A DNA stretch of 64,000 bases from Anaerolineae bacterium (lineage in GTDB: Bacteria > Chloroflexota > Anaerolineae > UBA3071): assembly GCA_029907105.1 (NCBI GenBank), contig JARYMM010000014.1, positions 1 to 64,000 of the forward strand, in the 5' to 3' direction. A program made the translations under genes and the position numbers. Below the pieces are notes generated by a model that saw only the letters and a list, made by a program, of their open reading frames with translations, was not told the DNA's origin and did not search any database. Positions 50,747 through 61,627 of this stretch are shown here, piece by piece. Every line of letters starts with the position of its first letter. The first letter of the stretch is position 1.

Positions 50747-51505
50747 ATGAGTGATCCAGTGATCCAGATCCGCGGGTTGAGTGTGGCCTACGGCAACCAG
50801 CTGGCGGTTCGGGACGTCAGTGTGGACATCCCGGCCCGACAGATCACGGCCATTATCGGGCCCTCAGGCTGTGGCAAGACAACTTTGCTGCGTTCCATGA
50901 GCCGACTGATCGAGCTGGTCGAAGGGGTGCGCGTGTGGGGCCAGGTCCTCTTCCATGGCCAGAATATCTACGACCCGCGGGTAGATGTGACCGAGATACG
51001 TAAACGCATCGGGTTGCTGGCCCAGCGCCCCTTCACGTTGCCCATGTCCATCTACGAGAACGTGGCCTATGGCCCGCATCTGCACGGGTTGCGCAAACGC
51101 AAGGCCCTGGATGCCATTGTGGAGAAGGAGCTGCGAGCCGCCGGGCTGTGGGATGAGGTCAAGGACCGCTTGCATGCCCCGGCATCGGCCCTCTCCGTCG
51201 GTCAACAACAGCGGCTGTGCCTGGCCCGCGGGTTGGCCGTCGAGCCAGAGGTGTTGCTGTGCGACGAGGTCACCTCGGCACTGGACCCCATCTCGGGCCA
51301 GCGTATCGAGGCCCGTCTGCTGGAACTCAAAACGGACTATACCATCGTGCTGGTCACCCACGTCCTGCGTCAGGCGCGGCGGCTGGCCGATTACGTGATA
51401 TTCATGTACATGGGAGAGCTCATCGAGCACGGACCGGCCAATCAGGTATTCCACGATCCCCAGGAGGCCAAGACGCGCGCCTACCTGAAGGGGGAGTTCT
51501 ATTAG
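50747..51505 (+). CDS. pstB: Phosphate ABC transporter ATPase PstB
   Basis: Walker [23 protein letters not shown]; signature [33 protein letters not shown]. Confidence 0.92.
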   Translation: MSDPVIQIRGLSVAYGNQLAVRDVSVDIPARQITAIIGPSGCGKTTLLRSMSRLIELVEGVRVWGQVLFHGQNIYDPRVDVTEIRKRIGLLAQRPFTLPMSIYENVAYGPHLHGLRKRKALDAIVEKELRAAGLWDEVKDRLHAPASALSVGQQQRLCLARGLAVEPEVLLCDEVTSALDPISGQRIEARLLELKTDYTIVLVTHVLRQARRLADYVIFMYMGELIEHGPANQVFHDPQEAKTRAYLKGEFY

Positions 51506-51517
51506 CCAGGAGGCAGT

Positions 51518-52042
51518 ATGAACAAGTGGTGGTCGCTCTTTGTCACCTTTCTGAAGGTCAACCTGCTGACGACGTCGGGGACGGCTTCTGTGGGCTTGCT
51601 TTACTCCGAGGCCGTGGGCAAGTTGATGAGCCGCGAGGAATTCGTTGAGGCCGTGGGCTATTCGAGTGTGCTGCCAGGTTCCGATGCGGTGCAACTGGCC
51701 GTGTTTGTCGGCTACCGGGTGGGCGGGGTGCCAGGTGCGCTCATCGCCTGCCTGGGGGCGATCCTGCCGCCGACAGTCATCATGATGGCCGTCGCCATCG
51801 TGCTGACCCGGCTGCGCGGCGAAGCCTGGATCGGGGGTTTCGTCAAGGGGTTGGCGCCGGCACTGGCCGCGCTGCTGCTCATCACGGCTTACAACCTGAT
51901 CGGCGCCGAGGGCTGGCGCCAATGGCCGCCGCTTGTGCTGGGCGCAGCTACCCTGTTGGCCGTCGCCGCCTTTAAAGCCCCGCCGGCGATCGTCCTGCTG
52001 CTGGCCGGGCTTGCCGGCATCTTTCTGTTCCGCCAGGGGTGA
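51518..52042 (+). CDS. Single-domain chromate transporter (ChrA half)
   Basis: VTFLKVNLLTTSGTASVGLLYSEAVGKLMSREEFVEAVGYSSVLPGSDAVQLAVFVGYRVGGVPGALIACLGAILPPTVIM. Confidence 0.8.
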   Translation: MNKWWSLFVTFLKVNLLTTSGTASVGLLYSEAVGKLMSREEFVEAVGYSSVLPGSDAVQLAVFVGYRVGGVPGALIACLGAILPPTVIMMAVAIVLTRLRGEAWIGGFVKGLAPALAALLLITAYNLIGAEGWRQWPPLVLGAATLLAVAAFKAPPAIVLLLAGLAGIFLFRQG

Positions 52043-52045
52043 GGC

Positions 52046-52882
52046 GTGCATCTGCTGCTCTGTACTGATGGCACCTCACGCAGCAACCCGGCCCTGAGCT
52101 TCGGCTGCCGGCTGGCCGCGTTGCTGGAGGCCCGGGTGACCGTGCTGGGGGCGTCTGCCCGGCCCGACTTGGCCTCAGCGCTGTCCCGCTCCCTGAGCGA
52201 CGTATGCGTCAACCTGAGCGACGCCGGGCTGAGATGCGACAGTGTCATCCGCCAGGGGCTTCCGCGTCGCGCCATCGTGGCCCAGGTTGGTTTAGGGCAC
52301 TACGATCTGGTCGTCGTCGGCCTGCTGGAGCGGAGCCGGATACGGCGCTTGCTGCGGGGCCCGTCTACCCGGCGCATCCTGCGCGATGTGACCGCGCCTG
52401 TTCTCATCGTGCCGGCTGACCGGCCGCGGCTACACCACATCCTCCTTTGCAGCGGTGACCTGTGGTACCCGGCCGAGACGATCCTGCTCGTGGGCCAGAT
52501 AGCCCAGGCCGCCCGGGCTGCGGTGACGCTGCTCTATGTCATTCCCCAGCCGCTGCTCCGTTATCCCCTCCTACGCGAGATCGAGGACGCCTGGGGAGCC
52601 CTTCTCCAGACGGATACCCCGCAAGGACGCAACCTGAAGGCCGGCCGCGACGCGCTGCGCGGCCTGGGCATTGAAACGGGGATCAGGCTCCGTCACGGGC
52701 CTGTTGTGGAACAGATCATGTCCGAGATTCGGGAGGGGGAGTACGATTTGGTGGCCTTGGGCTCGACCTACGCCGCCCAGGGCCTGCGCCCCTACTTCGT
52801 GAGCAGCATCACCGATCTCGTCGTCGAACACGCCGGTCGGCCTGTGCTGGTGGTGCGACACCGTGAGGGGACAAAGCTATGA
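52046..52882 (+). CDS. Universal stress protein family (two UspA-like halves)
   Basis: HLLLCTDGTSRSNPAL...HYDLVVVGLLERSRIRRLLRGPSTRRILRDVTAPVLIVPAD...EYDLVALGSTYAAQGLRPYFVSSITDLVVEHAGRPVLVVRH. Confidence 0.82.
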   Translation: MHLLLCTDGTSRSNPALSFGCRLAALLEARVTVLGASARPDLASALSRSLSDVCVNLSDAGLRCDSVIRQGLPRRAIVAQVGLGHYDLVVVGLLERSRIRRLLRGPSTRRILRDVTAPVLIVPADRPRLHHILLCSGDLWYPAETILLVGQIAQAARAAVTLLYVIPQPLLRYPLLREIEDAWGALLQTDTPQGRNLKAGRDALRGLGIETGIRLRHGPVVEQIMSEIREGEYDLVALGSTYAAQGLRPYFVSSITDLVVEHAGRPVLVVRHREGTKL

Positions 52883-52910
52883 TGGACGTGAACCGGCGGC
52901 TTGGAATTTC

Positions 52911-52939
52911 TTGCCCAGACAGGCAAGAGGAGGTATAAT
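52911..52939 (+). promoter_or_regulatory. Promoter upstream of the hypA leader
   Basis: TTGCCC (52911-52916)-N17-TATAAT (52934-52939). Confidence 0.65.
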
Positions 52940-52944
52940 CCGTT

Positions 52945-53066
52945 CTGAGAGGATCGCCGCTCGGATAGGCTTATGCGGCAGGCAACGACCCATAGGGGTC
53001 GTCTTGCGATGTGCTGAGACTGGCAGCGAGCAGGGAGCGGTGGAGGGTTCGGCGCTCCCTGTTTTT
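52945..53066 (+). ncRNA. Structured leader RNA/attenuator upstream of hypA
   Basis: Hairpin ACGACCC-ATAG-GGGTCGT; terminator CAGGGAGCG...CGCTCCCTG+TTTTT (53031-53066); competing helix CGCCGCTC (52955-52962) with GAGCGGTG (53035-53042). Confidence 0.6.
53031..53066 (+). terminator. Intrinsic terminator in the hypA leader
   Basis: 9-bp perfect stem CAGGGAGCG/CGCTCCCTG followed by TTTTT, 31 nt before the hypA ATG. Confidence 0.82.
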
Positions 53067-53097
53067 GCTTAGAAGCGAAAGCGATAGGATATATCCC

Positions 53098-53439
53098 ATG
53101 CACGAACTGGCCGTCACGCAAAGCATGCTTAACCTGGCCCTGGAATATGCCGAACGGGCCAGCGCGCAGCGCATCACACGCATCAACCTGGTCGTCGGCG
53201 AGATCGCCGGCATTGTGGATGAAAGTGTGCAGTTCTACTTCGATTTCATCAGCCAGGGCACGCCGGCCGAGGGGGCCTTGCTTTCGTTCAGGAAGCTGCC
53301 GGCGCGCTTCCGCTGTACGGCCTGCGGCCAGGAGTTCCCGCTGCGCGATGGCGACTGGACCTGTCCGGCCTGCCAGCGGCTGGGCGGTGAGGTCATCAGC
53401 GGGCGGGAGTTCTACATGGAGAGCATCGAAGTAGAGTGA
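53098..53439 (+). CDS. hypA: Hydrogenase nickel chaperone HypA
   Basis: MHELAVTQSMLNLALEYAE...FRCTACGQEFPLRDGDWTCPACQ zinc site. Confidence 0.96.
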   Translation: MHELAVTQSMLNLALEYAERASAQRITRINLVVGEIAGIVDESVQFYFDFISQGTPAEGALLSFRKLPARFRCTACGQEFPLRDGDWTCPACQRLGGEVISGREFYMESIEVE

Positions 53440-53454
53440 GAGCAAGGAGGCAAG

Positions 53455-54132
53455 ATGCAAGAGGCAAGAGGCAAGACCGTTACGGTAATCAAGGATATTC
53501 TGGGGGCGAATGAGCAGATTGCCCTGGAGAACCGGGGGCTGTTCAATGAAAAGGGCGTCTTCGTCCTGAACGTGATGGCCGCGCCTGGCGCGGGCAAGAC
53601 CAGCCTTATCCAACGCACCATCGAACCCCTGCGCGACCGGCTGCGCATTGCCGTCATCGAAGGCGACGTCGCCTCCACCATTGACGCCGACCGCATCGCC
53701 GGCCTGGGCATTCCGGCGGTGCAGATCAACACCGGCGGGGCCTGTCACCTGGACGCCAGCATGGTGCGCAGCGCTTTGTCCGGGCTCTCGTTGGAGGACA
53801 TTGATCTGCTCCTCGTGGAGAACGTGGGCAACCTCATCTGCCCTACCGGCTTCGCCCTGGGCGAACACCTGAAGGTCATGGTCTCCAGCACGCCGGAAGG
53901 GGACGACAAGCCGTACAAGTATCCAGGCATGTTCAGCGCTGTGGACGTACTGCTGCTCAACAAAGTAGACCTGTTGCCGCTGCTGGATTTCGACATGGAC
54001 ACCTTCCGCCGTGGCGTGGAGGCGCTGAACCCCAACGTGGCCTTTTTCCCCGTGTCCTGCAAGACAGGGGAAGGGATAGAAGCGTGGGTGGAATGGTTGC
54101 TGGCAAGGCGGGATCAAGGATTTCAGCCTTGA
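53455..54132 (+). CDS. hypB: Hydrogenase GTPase HypB
   Basis: VLNVMAAPGAGKTSLIQRTIE...VIEGDVASTIDADRI...NTGGACHLDASMV...LLVENVGNLICPT. Confidence 0.96.
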   Translation: MQEARGKTVTVIKDILGANEQIALENRGLFNEKGVFVLNVMAAPGAGKTSLIQRTIEPLRDRLRIAVIEGDVASTIDADRIAGLGIPAVQINTGGACHLDASMVRSALSGLSLEDIDLLLVENVGNLICPTGFALGEHLKVMVSSTPEGDDKPYKYPGMFSAVDVLLLNKVDLLPLLDFDMDTFRRGVEALNPNVAFFPVSCKTGEGIEAWVEWLLARRDQGFQP

Positions 54133-54200
54133 GGTGCAGGCTTATCTTTCGGCGTTGAAGCTGCCTTCTTGCAGGAACTGGGCCGGAGAGCAGGTATCCG

Positions 54201-56652
<2,452 letters not shown>

Positions 56653-56666
<14 letters not shown>

Positions 56667-57735
56667 CGAGTTCCGTGACCCTCAACTTGCCCGAAACCTG
56701 TTGGCAGGCATCTGGGAGCGCTCGACCCGCCCGGTGCAGTTCATGGAGTTCTGCGGCGGGCATACCCATGCCATCTTCCGCTACGGCCTGCGGCAGGTGC
56801 TGCCACCCACCGTGCGGTTGCGCTCCGGCCCCGGCTGCCCCGTCTGCGTCACCGCCAACGGCGACCTGGATCGCGCCATCGCCCTGGCCAGGCTGCCCGG
56901 CGTCATTCTGACCACCTTTGGCGACATGCTCAAGGTGCCCGGCAGCCACGGCTCTCTACAGACAGCCAGGGCCGAAGGAGCCGACGTGCGTATGGTCTAC
57001 TCCACGCTGGACGCCCTGCAGATGGCCCGAGAGCACCCCGACCGTGCGGTCATCTTCCTGGGCGTCGGCTTCGAGACCACGGCCCCGACGGTGGCAGCGG
57101 CCATCCTGCAGGCGGAAGCGGAGGGCCTGGACAACTTCACCGTTCTCTCGCTGCACAAGCTCACGCCGCCGGCCACCCGCGCCATCCTCGACGCTGGCGA
57201 GGTCAACCTCTCCGGCATTATCGGCCCCGGCCACGTGACCACGCTCATCGGCAGCCGGGCCTGGGAGTTTCTGCCGCAGGAGTACGGCGTGGGTTGCGCT
57301 GTGGCTGGCTTCGAGCCGCTGGACATCCTGCGAGCCGTGGCAGCGCTGGTGGAGATGGCCGAGGACGGGCGTCCCACAGTGGTCAACGCTTACTCCCGCA
57401 GCGTCCGCCCGGAGGGCAACCGCGCTGCTTTGGAGGTTATGGAGCGCGTATTCGAGGTAGGCGAGGCGGACTGGCGGGGGTTGGGCCGCGTGCCCGTCAG
57501 CGGGCTGACCCTGCGCCCTGAGTATGCTCGTTTTGATGCTGCCCTGGCCTTCCCCGTGCAACCCGGCCCGACCCGCGAACACAAAAGCTGCCGCTGTGGC
57601 GACGTGCTGCGGGGCACGATCGAACCCCCTGACTGTCCCCTCTTCCGCCGGGTTTGCACGCCTGCCCATCCCATCGGCCCCTGCATGGTCTCCGCCGAAG
57701 GGGCCTGTGCGGCCTGGTATCAGTATGGCGAGTGA
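56653..57735 (+). CDS. hypD: Hydrogenase Fe-CN assembly protein HypD
   Basis: FMEFCGGHTHAIFRYGL...SGPGCPVCVT...GFETTAPT...GPGHVTTLIG. Confidence 0.97.
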
Positions 57736-57825
57736 CCGGCGTCCTTCGCTTTTGCCAAAGCCGCCAAACCGCGATACAATATCGAGGGAATTGAAGAAGA
57801 GGGGGAACTGTACCTGGATCTGGGG

Positions 57826-58011
57826 TTGGATGCGCAGGTACTGTACGATAGCGTTGGATTCCTGAGTCAGCGGCTGGCTCGCATTCGCCAAATCACCCGT
57901 CAGGCAGGGCTCAAGCGAGTGAAACGGGACGGCGATTCTGCCTGGAGGTGGGACAGACAGCCACGGCGAGGCTGGGAAATCACCTGGGAAGGATACCGTG
58001 AACTGGAATAA
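57826..58011 (+). CDS. Small hypothetical protein
   Basis: 61-aa ORF between hypD and hypE; stop overlaps an AAGGAGG preceding hypE; start uncertain. Confidence 0.35.
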   Translation: MDAQVLYDSVGFLSQRLARIRQITRQAGLKRVKRDGDSAWRWDRQPRRGWEITWEGYRELE

Positions 58012-58022
58012 GGAGGCTCGTT

Positions 58023-59120
58023 ATCGTCAGCTATGATGTCATCCTGCTGGCCCACGGCTCCGGCGGCGAGATGAGCCATGAGCTGGTGCAGCGGTTATTC
58101 CTTCGCTACTTCGACAACCCTATCCTGGCGCGCCTCGACGATGCCGCCGTAGTGGGGGTTTCCGGCGTCGAGTTCCAGGTTTCGGGCTTGCCCGGCCCGA
58201 AACCTGAAACCCGGAACCCGAAACTGGCCTTCACCACCGATTCCTATGTCGTCAGCCCCATCTTCTTCCCGGGCGGCGACATCGGCAAGCTGGCCGTTTG
58301 CGGCACGGTCAACGATCTGGCCATGAGCGGGGCCACGCCGCTGTACCTCAGCGCGGGGTTTATCCTCGAAGAAGGATTGCCACTGGAGGAGTTGGAGCGG
58401 GTGGTCGCCTCCATGGCCGCTGCGGCGGAGGCAGCGAGCGTGCACATCGTGGCCGGAGACACGAAGGTAGTGGATCGGGGCAAGGCCGACAAGCTGTTCA
58501 TCAACACGGCAGGGGTGGGCGTGGTGCCCGCAGGTGTGGAGCTGGGCAGCGACCGGGCGCAGCCAGGTGACGTGATCATCCTCAGCGGCACCATCGGCGA
58601 CCACGGCATGACCATCATGAGCCAGCGGGAAGGGTTGCGCTTCTCTTCGCCGCTGCAGAGCGACTGCGCACCACTCCACAGCCTGGTCGCTGCCATGCTG
58701 GATACCCTCACCCCTCTCCCCCTGGGAGAGGGGAAGGGGGTGAGGGCCCTTCATTGCCTGCGCGACCCCACACGTGGCGGCCTGGCCACAACGCTGAACG
58801 AGGTGGCCATCAAATCGGGCGTAGGTATCGAGATTGATGAGAAGGCCATCCCCGTGCGCCAGGCGGTGCGCGCCGCCTGCGAACTGCTGGGGCTCGATCC
58901 CCTGTACGTGGCCAACGAGGGCAAACTGGTGGCCTTCGCCGCCCCTGAAGCGGCCGACGCCCTGTTGGCAGCCATGCATGCCCATGAGCACGGGAGGGAA
59001 GCGGCCATCATCGGGCGGGTGACGGCGGAGCACACGGGACGTGTGGTGCTGCGCACACCCCTGGGTGCCCGGCGCATCCTGGACATGCTGGTGAGCGAGC
59101 AACTGCCGCGCATCTGTTGA
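58023..59120 (+). CDS. hypE: Hydrogenase maturation protein HypE
   Basis: VILLAHGSGGEMSHELVQRLFLRYFDNPILARLDDAAV; CGTVNDLAMSGATPLYLSAGFILEEGL; LRDPTRGGLATTLNEVA. The conserved HGSGG lies upstream of the first in-frame ATG (58071); ATC 58023 proposed as start. Confidence 0.85.
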   Translation: MVSYDVILLAHGSGGEMSHELVQRLFLRYFDNPILARLDDAAVVGVSGVEFQVSGLPGPKPETRNPKLAFTTDSYVVSPIFFPGGDIGKLAVCGTVNDLAMSGATPLYLSAGFILEEGLPLEELERVVASMAAAAEAASVHIVAGDTKVVDRGKADKLFINTAGVGVVPAGVELGSDRAQPGDVIILSGTIGDHGMTIMSQREGLRFSSPLQSDCAPLHSLVAAMLDTLTPLPLGEGKGVRALHCLRDPTRGGLATTLNEVAIKSGVGIEIDEKAIPVRQAVRAACELLGLDPLYVANEGKLVAFAAPEAADALLAAMHAHEHGREAAIIGRVTAEHTGRVVLRTPLGARRILDMLVSEQLPRIC

Positions 59121-59147
59121 ATGGTATTGACGAGGAGGAGAACGAAA

Positions 59148-60626
59148 ATGGGCGAGAAGATCAAGGTAGACGAACACATCACCCTGGAGCGGGTAGCTCC
59201 CTACGTCTGGGAGATCCCCAAACACGGCGACATGCTGGTTCCTGGCCGCATCTTCGGCGACCGGGAGATGGTGGACCACCTCATCGGTGACGTGAAGAAA
59301 GGCAAAGAGTGGAACGCCCTGGAGCAGATCGTCAACGTAGCCTGCCTGCCCGGCATTCAGGTGGCCTCGCTGGCCATGGCCGACGTGCACCCGGGCTATG
59401 GCTTCCCCATCGGCGGCGTGGGCGGTTTCGACACCGAGACCGGCATCATCAGCGTGGCCGGGGTGGGCTTCGACATCAACTGCGGCGTGCGCACGCTGCG
59501 CACCTCGCTCCGGGAGGCCGACATCGAGCCCAAGAAGGAGGACCTGGCCGACGCCCTCTTTCGCACCGTGCCTGCCGGCCTGGGCTCCACTGGCGACCTC
59601 AAGCTCAGCCTCAAAGAGATTGACCAGGTGCTGGTGGAAGGGGCCAGGTTTTCCGTCAGGCGGGGCTATGGCTTCCCCGAAGACCTGCAATATATTGAGG
59701 ACGGCGGTTGTCTGGAGGGCGCGGACCCCGCCCATGTCTCACACAAAGCCAAGGAGCGACAGTTCCAACAGGTGGGCACACTGGGCTCAGGCAATCACTA
59801 CTGTGAGGTGCAGATTGTGGACGAGATCTATGCGCCAGAGGTGGCCGAGGCCTTTGGCCTCTTCCTGGGCCAGGTGCTTATCAGCATCCACTCCGGCAGC
59901 CGTGCCCTGGGCCATCAGATCGGCACCGACTATCTGCCCTTCCTGGAACAATCCAGCAAGAAGTACGGCATCCCCATCCGCGAGCGGGAGCTGGTCTGTG
60001 CGCCCTTCAAGAGCCCCGAAGGGCAACAGTACTTCGCGGCCATGAAGGCGGGGGCTAACTGCGCCTACGCCAACCGCCAGGCACTGGCCCATCTGGTGCG
60101 GGTGGCCTTCAAAAAGGCGCTGGGCACCCCGGAACGGCAGATCGAAACCCTCTATGAGGTGCCGCACAACATCGCCAAGCTGGAAAGGCACGTCGTGGAT
60201 GGCGTGGAACGGGAACTGATCGTGCACCGCAAGGGGGCCACACGGGCCTTTGGCCCTGGCCGGCCGGAGTTACCGGCCGCCTATCGCGCTGTAGGCCAGC
60301 CGGTGCTGGTGGGAGGCACCATGGGCACCCATTCCTACATCCTCTGCGGCACAAGTCGGGGCCTCAAGGAGACCTTCGGCAGCGCGCTGCATGGTGCGGG
60401 GCGCTCCCTTTCCCGCAACCAGGCCAAGAAGCAGTTCTGGGGTGGCGACGTGATCAAGGAACTGGGCACGCGCGGCATCATCATCCGTGCTCATTCCAAG
60501 GCCGGCGTGGCCGAGGAAGCGCCGGGGGCTTACAAGGATGTGCTGCAGGTGGTGGACGTCATGCACAACGCCGGCATCGTGCGCAAAGTGGCCCGCCTGC
60601 GCCCGGTCATCTGTGTGAAAGGGTAG
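59148..60626 (+). CDS. rtcB: RtcB-family 3'-phosphate RNA ligase
   Basis: MADVHPGYGFPIGGVGGFDTETGIISVAGVGFDINCGVRTLRT; GTLGSGNHYCEVQ; ISIHSGSRALGHQIG; C-terminal RPVICVKG. Confidence 0.95.
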   Translation: MGEKIKVDEHITLERVAPYVWEIPKHGDMLVPGRIFGDREMVDHLIGDVKKGKEWNALEQIVNVACLPGIQVASLAMADVHPGYGFPIGGVGGFDTETGIISVAGVGFDINCGVRTLRTSLREADIEPKKEDLADALFRTVPAGLGSTGDLKLSLKEIDQVLVEGARFSVRRGYGFPEDLQYIEDGGCLEGADPAHVSHKAKERQFQQVGTLGSGNHYCEVQIVDEIYAPEVAEAFGLFLGQVLISIHSGSRALGHQIGTDYLPFLEQSSKKYGIPIRERELVCAPFKSPEGQQYFAAMKAGANCAYANRQALAHLVRVAFKKALGTPERQIETLYEVPHNIAKLERHVVDGVERELIVHRKGATRAFGPGRPELPAAYRAVGQPVLVGGTMGTHSYILCGTSRGLKETFGSALHGAGRSLSRNQAKKQFWGGDVIKELGTRGIIIRAHSKAGVAEEAPGAYKDVLQVVDVMHNAGIVRKVARLRPVICVKG

Positions 60627-60656
60627 ATGCTGGTAGAAGGGCAAAGCAGGTGAAAC

Positions 60657-60965
60657 ATGAGTGTAGCGGAGATCGAATTGATACATCTGAAGACGCGGGT
60701 GGACTGGCTGGAACAGGCAGTGCGGGAACTGCGAGGCGAAAGCCAGACAGTTCCCGCCGTCGAAGGCGAGGGGCTCTCGGAACGCGAGTGGCTGCTGGCT
60801 GAGCTCAAGCGGCAGGGGCTGATCCGTGATCCCACACCGAAAGAACGGGCTCTGGCAGCAGAATGGGATGCCCTGTCTGGAGAGGAAAAACAAGCTCATA
60901 TTGAGCATATGCGCTCGTTGAAGCTGGAGCCGCTTCTTAGCGAGATGATCATCCAGAACCGATAA
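60657..60965 (+). CDS. Putative antitoxin partner of the PIN protein
   Basis: Short ORF immediately upstream of and overlapping (ATGA-like) a PIN ORF; no clear fold recognised. Confidence 0.45.
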   Translation: MSVAEIELIHLKTRVDWLEQAVRELRGESQTVPAVEGEGLSEREWLLAELKRQGLIRDPTPKERALAAEWDALSGEEKQAHIEHMRSLKLEPLLSEMIIQNR

Positions 60966-61480
60966 TGAGTCTGTACTACTTCGATGCCAGCGCCCTGGTC
61001 AAGTACTACGTCACCGAGCCGGGTAGCATGTGGGTCAGGGAGCTCATTGACCAGGGCGATCCGGATACCGGCGAATGGCTCAATACGGTGTCCATTGCCG
61101 AGGTGAGCCTGGTGGAAGTGGCTGCCGCTTTGGCCATGTCGGCGCGCACGGGTCGCCTCCAACAGAAAGACCGTGACCGAGAATACCGACACTTCATGAG
61201 CGATGTGGTCCATCGGTATAGCTCTATCCGGATGATCACAGCCGACTTCGAGGCAGCCGCTGAGCTCACGCAGCGGCATCCTCTGCGAGCCTACGACGCA
61301 CTGCAACTGGCTGTGGCTCTACGCTACAGGCAAGTGCTGGCCCGTTACAGTGTGGGCCTGGTCTTCCTTAGCAGCGACGAGCGATTGCTGACCGCGGCCG
61401 AGGTCGAGGGACTGGCTACGGACAATCCCCTCGGCCATGCTGTGCCGGCCGATGTAGCCGGCACAGGGAACAAGAAATAG
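60965..61480 (+). CDS. PIN-domain protein (VapC-like)
   Basis: SLYYFDASALVKYYVTEPGSMWVRELI...LRAYDALQLAVALRYRQ...LVFLSSDERLLTAAEVEGL. Confidence 0.88.
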   Translation: MSLYYFDASALVKYYVTEPGSMWVRELIDQGDPDTGEWLNTVSIAEVSLVEVAAALAMSARTGRLQQKDRDREYRHFMSDVVHRYSSIRMITADFEAAAELTQRHPLRAYDALQLAVALRYRQVLARYSVGLVFLSSDERLLTAAEVEGLATDNPLGHAVPADVAGTGNKK

Positions 61481-61548
61481 CGACCACCTTATTCCAGGGT
61501 GGATGCGGCCGAAGAAGCGCCGGGGGCTTAAAGTCTCGAGATACAATC

Positions 61549-61598
61549 AAAAACGCCAACCATTGGGCAAGAAGGCAATGCCCGACGGCTGGCGTTTT
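61549..61598. terminator. Bidirectional terminator hairpin
   Basis: AAAACGCCA(ACC)...(GGC)TGGCGTTTT between convergent genes. Confidence 0.7.
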
Positions 61599-61627
61599 CT
61601 ACGTCACCGAGTCTTGCGCAGCGCTAT

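Noticed and set aside
52945-53066. Firm assignment of the hypA leader as a NiCo riboswitch
   Set aside because: Only a short GCAGGCAA-hairpin resemblance recalled from memory; remaining junction sequences do not match, so kept as an unclassified attenuator.
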